Assembly (NCBI RefSeq): GCF_017875645.1
Contig: NZ_JAGGMR010000001.1
Location: 6,572,001-6,636,000, forward strand
Length of the DNA: 64,000 bases
From: Nocardia goodfellowii
GTDB taxonomy: Bacteria > Actinomycetota > Actinomycetes > Mycobacteriales > Mycobacteriaceae
Direction of reading: 5' to 3'
In this document: in pieces, positions 58,396 to 64,000 of the stretch
Layout: each line of letters begins with the position of its first letter
Position numbering within the stretch: the first letter of the stretch is position 1
Notes under the pieces: model-generated
Databases searched by the model: none
Told to the model about the DNA's origin: nothing
The model's input: the letters and a program-made list of their open reading frames with translations, nothing else
Translations under genes and position numbers: made by a program

Positions 58396-59712
58396 TTGTC
58401 GCGTGCAGAGCTCTTCGACCCGCTGTTCGGGGCGGACACCGTTGCCGCCGCCGTGTCCGACCGTGCGTGGCTCACGGCGCTGCTCGACGTGGAGGCGGCG
58501 CTGGCCAGAGCCCAGGCCAGCGTCGGTGTGCTGGAACCGCGCTATGCGCAGGCCATCGACGCGGCGGCCCGGAAGCTGGCGGGCACCCTCGACCCGGAGC
58601 AACTCGGGCGCGAGGCGGTGGCGGGCGGTAATCCGGTCATCCCGCTGGTCCGGCACCTGCGCGCCCAGTGTCCGGAGGTACCCGGCGACGCAGTGCACAG
58701 AGGGGCGACGAGCCAGGACATCATCGACAGCGCACTCATGCTGATCGCCCGACGGTCCGGCAGCCATATCCAGGCCGATCTGGCGGCAGCGGCCGACGCG
58801 GCAGCCACCCTGGCGCGCACCCACCGGGACACCGCCATGGCCGCCCGCACCCTCGGACAGCAGGCCCTGCCCACCACCTTCGGCGCACTGGCCGCGGGAT
58901 GGTGCGCTGCTCTCGATCGCGCGCGGCGCGGGCTCACCACGGCGCTGTCCGGTTTGCCCGTCCAATTCGGCGGCGCCGCAGGCACTCTCGCGGCACAATT
59001 CCCCGACGGCCTGGCGGTCGCCGACGCCCTGGCCGCCGAACTGGGCCTGGCGCGGCAAGGGGTGCCCTGGCACACCGATCGGGTGCACATCGGCGAACTC
59101 GCGGCCGCCCTGGGTGTCGCGGCAGGCGCGGCCGGGAAGGTCGCCACCGATATCATCGCCCTGTCCGCCACCGAACTCGGCGAGGTCCGCGAGGACTCCC
59201 CCGGCGGCTCCTCGGCCATGCCCCACAAGCGAAACGCCGTCGCCGCCATCACCGCGCGCGCCGCCGCGCGCCGCGTCCCCGGCCTGGTGGCCACCGCCCT
59301 CGGCGCAATGGACCACGAACTCCAGCGCGCGGCCGGCCCCTGGCACGCGGAGTGGGAAACGATCACCGACCTGCTCCGCCTCACCGGCGGCACCGCTCAC
59401 CGCCTGGCCCACAGCTTGACCGGCTTACATGTCCACCCAGACGCCATGGCGCGCAACCTCTCCCGCACCGGCGGTCTCCTCCTCGCCGAACGAGTCACCA
59501 CAGCACTGGCGGCCCACACCGACAACGCCCGAGACATTGTCACCGCGGCCGCCACCGCCGAGGACCCCGACTTGGCCGCCGACCCGCGGATAACCGAACA
59601 CCTCAGTCCCGCCGAGGTCCGCGAATTACTGGATCCGACAACGTATCTCGGCCACGCGCCGGACATCGTCGACCGAGTACTCGCCACCCGCGGCCCGCAG
59701 GGGCAGCAATGA
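58396..59712 (+). CDS. pcaB: 3-carboxy-cis,cis-muconate cycloisomerase
   Basis: This 438-residue enzyme of the fumarase/aspartase superfamily lactonises 3-carboxymuconate. It shows HRGATSQDIIDSA, LGQQALPTTFGALAAGW and the signature GGSSAMPHKRNAV near residue 270. The start is a TTG at 58396 behind AGGAG. It follows pcaG by nine bases. Confidence 0.92.
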   Translation: MSRAELFDPLFGADTVAAAVSDRAWLTALLDVEAALARAQASVGVLEPRYAQAIDAAARKLAGTLDPEQLGREAVAGGNPVIPLVRHLRAQCPEVPGDAVHRGATSQDIIDSALMLIARRSGSHIQADLAAAADAAATLARTHRDTAMAARTLGQQALPTTFGALAAGWCAALDRARRGLTTALSGLPVQFGGAAGTLAAQFPDGLAVADALAAELGLARQGVPWHTDRVHIGELAAALGVAAGAAGKVATDIIALSATELGEVREDSPGGSSAMPHKRNAVAAITARAAARRVPGLVATALGAMDHELQRAAGPWHAEWETITDLLRLTGGTAHRLAHSLTGLHVHPDAMARNLSRTGGLLLAERVTTALAAHTDNARDIVTAAATAEDPDLAADPRITEHLSPAEVRELLDPTTYLGHAPDIVDRVLATRGPQGQQ

Positions 59713-59731
59713 TCGAGCGGAACAGGATGGT

Positions 59732-60991
59732 GTGGGCGTGACCGTCGACTTGGCATATCAAGTGGCTGGGCCGGGATCGGGTGCGCCCACAGTGGTGTTG
59801 CTCGGCTCTCTCGGGTCGAACCGGGGGATGTGGGAGCCACAAGTCGGGGCGTTGTCAGCGGTGTTCGAGGTGGTCGCCGTCGACCTGCGGGGGCACGGCG
59901 AATCCGTCGCGCCGCCAGGGCCTTACACGATCGAGGAGCTGGCGGGTGACGTACTCGCGTTGATCGATCGCCTCGGCCGCCGCGCAGTGCATCTGGTGGG
60001 GTTGTCCCTGGGAGGAGCGATCGCGCAGTGGATCGCCGCGCATGCTCCCGATCGCGTGCTGTCGGTGACTTTGCTGTGCACCGCGGCGAAATTCGGTGCG
60101 CCGCAAGCCTGGCTGGACCGGGCGGCGGCGGTGCGGTCCGAGGGCACGGCATCGATCGCCGAGGCCGTGGTCGGCCGCTGGTTCACGGCCGGTCTGGCCG
60201 AACGGGATCCGGCACTGGTCGCGCGGAGCCGGGCGATGATCGAGGCGACCGACGACGAGGGCTATGCGGCGTGCTGCGAAGCGATTTCGGCCTGGGACGG
60301 GCGCGCGGACCTGCCCCGCATCTCCGCGCTCACCCTGGTGCTCGCCGGTGCGCAGGACCCGGCCACCCCACTGTCCGATCTGCGCCTGATCTCCGAGGGA
60401 ATCGCGAATTCCCAACTCCGCGAACTCGATCCAGCCGCACACTTGGCCAGCCTGGAGCAGGCGGGGCCGGTCTGCGCGCTCATCGCCGCGCACGTCGCGG
60501 GCGCGGAGCGGCGATCGCCGACCGCGAACGGATCAGATCTCGCCGGAACCACGGCATCTTCCCCGCATTCCGCGCTGTCTGCCGAGCGTGCCGCCGCGTA
60601 CGAGGCGGGCATGCGGGTGCGGCGGTCCGTGCTCGGCGACGCCCACGTCGATCGCGCCGTCGCGGGGACAACCGAATTCACCGCTCCTTTCCAGGATTTC
60701 ATCACCCGTACCGCCTGGGGCGATGTCTGGAGCCGACCGGGTTTGGACCAGCACACCCGGCGACTGCTGACCCTGGCGATCCTCACCGCCCTCGGCAATA
60801 CCCACGAGCTCGATATGCACATCCGGGCGGCGCTGCGGGGCGGTGTCGCGGCCGAGGAACTCGCGGAGGTGTTCTTGCACACCGCGATCTACGCGGGCGT
60901 GCCGAACAGTAACCTCGCGTTCGGACTGGGCAAAGCGGCACTCGCGGAGGGTGCCGGGTCCACCGACGAGGAGGAGCCACACCGACCATGA
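59732..60991 (+). CDS. pcaL: Fused 3-oxoadipate enol-lactonase / 4-carboxymuconolactone decarboxylase
   Basis: This protein of about 419 residues joins PcaD and PcaC. The N-terminal alpha/beta hydrolase has the elbow LVGLSLGGA with Ser92 and the late AAHLAS His. The C-terminal decarboxylase (about 275-400) has RRSVLGDAHVDRAV, FITRTAWGDVWSRPGLDQHTRRLLTLAILTALG and HTAIYAGVPNSNLAF. Such fusions are typical of Rhodococcus, Nocardia and Streptomyces. GTG 59732 or 59738 is the start. Together the two domains convert 4-carboxymuconolactone to 3-oxoadipate. Confidence 0.93.
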   Translation: MGVTVDLAYQVAGPGSGAPTVVLLGSLGSNRGMWEPQVGALSAVFEVVAVDLRGHGESVAPPGPYTIEELAGDVLALIDRLGRRAVHLVGLSLGGAIAQWIAAHAPDRVLSVTLLCTAAKFGAPQAWLDRAAAVRSEGTASIAEAVVGRWFTAGLAERDPALVARSRAMIEATDDEGYAACCEAISAWDGRADLPRISALTLVLAGAQDPATPLSDLRLISEGIANSQLRELDPAAHLASLEQAGPVCALIAAHVAGAERRSPTANGSDLAGTTASSPHSALSAERAAAYEAGMRVRRSVLGDAHVDRAVAGTTEFTAPFQDFITRTAWGDVWSRPGLDQHTRRLLTLAILTALGNTHELDMHIRAALRGGVAAEELAEVFLHTAIYAGVPNSNLAFGLGKAALAEGAGSTDEEEPHRP

Positions 60992-61767
60992 CCGAACCAT
61001 CATCGGACTACGTGCAATCGCTGGGCCGGGGATTGGCCGTGATCCGGTCCTTCGACGCCACCCATCCCCGGCGCACGCTCAGCGAGGTCGCCAAGGCTAC
61101 CGATCTGACTCGCGCCACCGCGCGACGGTTTCTGCTGACACTGGCCGAGCTCGGTTACGTGCGCACCGACGGCTCGCTGTTCTGGTTGACGCCGCGCGTG
61201 CTCGACCTCGGCTACAGCTATCTATCGAGTCTGACGTTGCCGGAAGTCGCTGGGCCGCACCTGGAATCGCTGGCCGAGCAGGTGCAGGAGTCGACCTCGA
61301 TCTCGATTCTCGACGACGAGGACGTGGTGTATGTGGCCCGCGTCCCGGTCAGCCGGATCATGACCGTCTCGATCAATATCGGCACCCGTTTCCCGGCCTT
61401 CGCCACCTCGATGGGCCGGGTGCTGCTGGCGGGGCTCGACGACGAGGCGTTCGAGCAGTACCTGGCGAAGGTGTCGCTGACACCGCTCACCGGTCGCACC
61501 ATCATCACCACCGAGCAACTCCGCGCGGAGGTGGCGAAGGTGCGCCGCGACGGTCACTGCATCGTCGACCAGGAATTGGAGGACGGACTGCGGTCGATGG
61601 CCGCGCCGATCCGGGACCGCACCGGCGCGGTGGTCGCCGCGGTCAATATCTCCACCCAGGCCGCGCGCTATTCGGCCGCGGCGGTCCGCAAGGACCTGAT
61701 CCCGCCGCTCCTCGCGACCGCCGAGGCGATTCGGCACGACCTCGCCCGCGTACAGACGCAAACCTGA
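60988..61767 (+). CDS. pcaR: IclR-family regulator PcaR
   Basis: This 259-residue protein has an IclR winged helix (YVQSLGRGLAVIRSFDATHPRRTLSEVAKATDLTRATARRFLLTLAELGYV) and effector domain (ATSMGRVLLAGL, DQELEDGLRSMAAPIRDRTGAVVAAVNIS), the pattern of PcaR/PcaU. It overlaps pcaL by four bases and should respond to protocatechuate or 3-oxoadipate and control the divergent pca promoters. Confidence 0.92.
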   Translation: MTEPSSDYVQSLGRGLAVIRSFDATHPRRTLSEVAKATDLTRATARRFLLTLAELGYVRTDGSLFWLTPRVLDLGYSYLSSLTLPEVAGPHLESLAEQVQESTSISILDDEDVVYVARVPVSRIMTVSINIGTRFPAFATSMGRVLLAGLDDEAFEQYLAKVSLTPLTGRTIITTEQLRAEVAKVRRDGHCIVDQELEDGLRSMAAPIRDRTGAVVAAVNISTQAARYSAAAVRKDLIPPLLATAEAIRHDLARVQTQT

Positions 61768-61792
61768 GATCCGTATCAGTGAAGGAAGTTTC

Positions 61793-63007
61793 ATGCCCGA
61801 CGCCGTCATCTGCGAACCCCTGCGCACCCCGGTCGGCCGATTCGGCGGTGTCTTCAAAGACATCGCGCCGCAAGCACTCGCCGCGACGGTGATCTCCGAG
61901 CTGCTCGCCCGCACCGGAATCGAGGCGAGTCACATCGACGATGTCATCCTCGGGCAGGCGTCACCCAATGGTGAGGCGCCCGCGATCGGACGCGTCGCCG
62001 CGCTGGACGCCGGGCTGGGTGTCGGCGTGCCCGGTTCACAGGTGGATCGGCGCTGCGGCTCGGGACTCCAGGCCGTTCTGCAAGCGTGCATGCAGGTAGC
62101 CACTGGCGGTAGCGAACTGGTGCTCGCGGGCGGTGTGGAGTCGATGAGTCAGGCCGAGTTCTACGCGACCGGGATGCGCTGGGGCGTCAAGGGTGACGGC
62201 GTCGCGCTCACCGACCGGCTGGCGCGCGCCCGGGTGAGCGCGGGCGGCGCGCACTTCCCGGTCCCCGGCGGCATGATCGAGACCGCGGAGAACCTGCGCG
62301 CCGAATTCTCCATCGGCCGCGCCGACCAGGACGCGCTCGCGGCGCAGTCGCATCAGCGCGCGGTCGCCGCGCAGACCTCCGGTCGTTTCGCCGCCGAAAT
62401 CGTGGGAGTGCCGGTCCCGCAACGGAAGTCCGACCCGATCCGCATCGACACCGATGAGCACCCGCGCGCCGACACCAGCGTGGAGTCTTTGTCGAAATTG
62501 CGCCCCATCCGCGCCGCGGTCGATCCGGAATCCACGGTCACCGCGGGCAATGCCAGCGGCCAGAACGACGGCGCGGCGCTGTGTGTCGTCACCACGCCCG
62601 AACGCGCCCGCGCCCTCGGCCTGCGCCCGCTCGCGCGGCTGGCCTCCTGGGCCGTGGCGGGCGTACCACCGCGCACCATGGGCATCGGACCGGTGCCCGC
62701 GACCGAAAAGGCTTTGGCACGATTGGATCTCACGATCGACGACATGGGCGTGATCGAACTCAACGAGGCCTTCGCGGCACAGACCCTCGCGGTGTTGCGC
62801 ACGTGGAAGCTCGAACCCGACGATCCCCGGCTCAACCCCAACGGCTCGGGCATCTCGCTCGGTCACCCGGTCGGCGCGACCGGCGCCCGCATCCTGGCGA
62901 CGCTGCTGCGTGAGATGGACCGGCGCGAGGCGCGCTACGGGCTGGAGACGATGTGCATCGGCGGCGGGCAGGGCCTGGCCGCCGTCTTCGAACGTCTGCC
63001 GCGGTAG
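61793..63007 (+). CDS. pcaF: 3-oxoadipyl-CoA thiolase
   Basis: This 404-residue thiolase has the active-site Cys88 in DRRCGSGLQAVLQA, GNASGQNDGAA, NEAFAAQ, the His of GHPVGATGARI and the second Cys in CIGGGQGLAA. It cleaves 3-oxoadipyl-CoA to succinyl-CoA and acetyl-CoA, the last step of the pathway. The start has GAAGGAAG upstream. The context makes PcaF more likely than a general acetoacetyl-CoA thiolase. Confidence 0.9.
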   Translation: MPDAVICEPLRTPVGRFGGVFKDIAPQALAATVISELLARTGIEASHIDDVILGQASPNGEAPAIGRVAALDAGLGVGVPGSQVDRRCGSGLQAVLQACMQVATGGSELVLAGGVESMSQAEFYATGMRWGVKGDGVALTDRLARARVSAGGAHFPVPGGMIETAENLRAEFSIGRADQDALAAQSHQRAVAAQTSGRFAAEIVGVPVPQRKSDPIRIDTDEHPRADTSVESLSKLRPIRAAVDPESTVTAGNASGQNDGAALCVVTTPERARALGLRPLARLASWAVAGVPPRTMGIGPVPATEKALARLDLTIDDMGVIELNEAFAAQTLAVLRTWKLEPDDPRLNPNGSGISLGHPVGATGARILATLLREMDRREARYGLETMCIGGGQGLAAVFERLPR

Positions 63008-63014
63008 AAATCGG

Positions 63015-63031
63015 CTTCCACTCTGTGGAAG
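63015..63031. promoter_or_regulatory. Inverted repeat upstream of pobR
   Basis: Perfect seven-base arms CTTCCAC and GTGGAAG flank three bases. It lies eight bases after pcaF and 73 bases before the IclR gene. It may be a PobR operator or a short terminator of the pca operon. Confidence 0.5.
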
Positions 63032-63104
63032 TCCCGCAGCGGCGCGGTTGTGCCGCCAGTCACACTTGAAGTCGTTCCCGTCCCCGAGCACCGGAGTCCG
63101 CACC

Positions 63105-63878
63105 ATGTCAGCCCCTCGCCCCGCCGCCACCGTGGCCGCTGCCGATCGCAGCGTGCTCGGCCGGGCGTTCGAGCTGCTGCGCGCCTTCGACGCGCACCGC
63201 ACCGAGTTGACGTTGTCGGAGCTGAGCAGGCGCACGGGCATGCCGCTGGCGACGGTGCACCGGCTCTGCCAGCAACTCATCGATCTCGGTGCGCTCGAAC
63301 GTGACCCGTCCGGGTGTTTCCAGATCGGGGCGGGCCTGTGGGAGATCGGGTCGCTCGCACCGCGGGCGCACGGCCTGCGCGCTGTCGCACTGCCGTATCT
63401 CGAGGACCTGTACGAGGCCACGCACCAGAATGTCCAACTGATCGTGCTCGACGGCACCGAAGCCCTCTATATCGAACGGCTCTCGGGGCATCAGTCGATT
63501 CCGCTGCTCGGCCGGGCCGGTGGACGCCTGCCGCTGCACGCTTCCAGCGGCGGTCTGATCCTGCTGGCACATGCCGGACCAGACCTGCTCGCCCAGGTGC
63601 TGGCAGGCGGCTTGGCGGCGTTCACTCCCGACACCATCACCACCGAGCACCGGCTCCGGTCGACGCTGGCCGATATCCGGCGCACCAATGTGGTGGTCTG
63701 CCGCCGCCACATCGACCCTCGATCGGTCGCCGTCGCCGCACCGGTGCGGCACGGCTCGGGTGCGGTGGTCGCCGCCGTCTCCGTGGTGCTGAACGCCACC
63801 GAGGACCCCGCGCATCTCATTCCGGCGCTGCACACCGCCTGCCGGGGCATCTCACGTGGGCTCCGTCCCACCGGCTGA
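63105..63878 (+). CDS. pobR: IclR-family regulator, probable PobR
   Basis: This 257-residue protein has an IclR helix-turn-helix (VLGRAFELLRAFDAHRTELTLSELSRRTGMPLATVHRLCQQLIDLGAL) and effector domain (LPLHASSGGLILLAHAG, SVAVAAPVRHGSGAVVAAVSVVL). It is only distantly like the pcaR product. It stands directly before pobA, 74 bases away, in the arrangement known for 4-hydroxybenzoate control. Confidence 0.8.
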   Translation: MSAPRPAATVAAADRSVLGRAFELLRAFDAHRTELTLSELSRRTGMPLATVHRLCQQLIDLGALERDPSGCFQIGAGLWEIGSLAPRAHGLRAVALPYLEDLYEATHQNVQLIVLDGTEALYIERLSGHQSIPLLGRAGGRLPLHASSGGLILLAHAGPDLLAQVLAGGLAAFTPDTITTEHRLRSTLADIRRTNVVVCRRHIDPRSVAVAAPVRHGSGAVVAAVSVVLNATEDPAHLIPALHTACRGISRGLRPTG

Positions 63879-63952
63879 ATCACTTGCCCGGCCCCGGCCG
63901 GACAGCGCCACCCACACTCGCACCGCGAGCACCCTTCCCGAGGAGAACACCC

Positions 63953-64000
63953 ATGCGTACCCAAGTCGGCATCATCGGCGCCGGACCAGCCGGTCTGCTG
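63953..64000 (+). CDS. pobA: 4-hydroxybenzoate 3-monooxygenase, N-terminal fragment
   Basis: Sixteen codons are visible before the window ends: MRTQVGIIGAGPAGLL, the FAD-binding GxGxxG start of PobA. The ATG has GAGGAGAAC upstream. PobA makes protocatechuate and so feeds the pca genes. The short fragment would also fit another flavin monooxygenase, but the context favours PobA. Confidence 0.8.
   Translation, partial: MRTQVGIIGAGPAGLL

Noticed and set aside
1..64000. Mobile elements, CRISPR arrays, tRNA and rRNA genes
   Set aside because: No transposase or integrase signature, no spacer-repeat arrays, and no tRNA-like or rRNA-like stretches were recognised on either strand by reading alone.

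Overview
The window is 64 kb of very high-GC DNA in which almost every gene ends in GC-rich codons and starts are often GTG. Gene content points to a mycolic-acid actinomycete, most likely Nocardia or a close relative: an AftB-type arabinofuranosyltransferase, a paired DUF574 methyltransferase and DUF5753 regulator, IdeR-type iron control, SARP and WhiJ-like regulators, and a Rhodococcus/Nocardia-style protocatechuate cluster with a fused pcaDC gene. No rRNA, tRNA, IS element, prophage or CRISPR array was seen. The organism assignment is inference from gene families.

Layout. 1-17.5 kb: mixed single genes, including a ribosome-recycling-factor-like protein with an extra C-terminal domain, regulators, small exporters, AftB, Dps, an EF-hand protein, a degenerate asparaginase-like protein and an RHH-ClpN fusion behind a perfect inverted repeat. 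17.6-23.4 kb: a co-directional cluster of two GlxA-like regulators, two HD-domain proteins (one fused to an NTF2-like domain, one with a Tat signal), a DJ-1/PfpI protein and a Tat-exported DyP peroxidase. 23.5-27.7 kb: a ferri-siderophore ABC operon plus MFS exporter behind an IdeR-like box. 27.7-28.7 kb: a DAPG-hydrolase-like exported protein. 28.7-42.3 kb: a pentose/furanose utilisation region with two complete sugar ABC transporters, araB-araD-araA and a LacI regulator; identical operator motifs stand in front of both operons.

42.7-49.3 kb: a membrane M28 peptidase, a DedA protein with a two-component system behind three phased repeats, and a clpP pair in which the second subunit has lost its catalytic serine, next to a PopR/ClgR-like regulator that ends in Leu-Ala-Ala. 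49.4-53.9 kb: an MFS-TetR pair with a candidate operator, then an ECF42-type sigma module (immunity-like protein, DGPF/YCII protein, sigma factor) with a matching candidate promoter before an SRPBCC gene. 54-64 kb: an amidase, then pcaIJ divergent from pcaHGB-pcaDC-pcaR-pcaF, followed by pobR and the first codons of pobA. This forms a complete route from 4-hydroxybenzoate through protocatechuate to succinyl-CoA and acetyl-CoA.

A recurring signal is a TAnnnT hexamer exactly six bases before the start codon of seven genes without a convincing Shine-Dalgarno sequence, as expected of leaderless transcripts.
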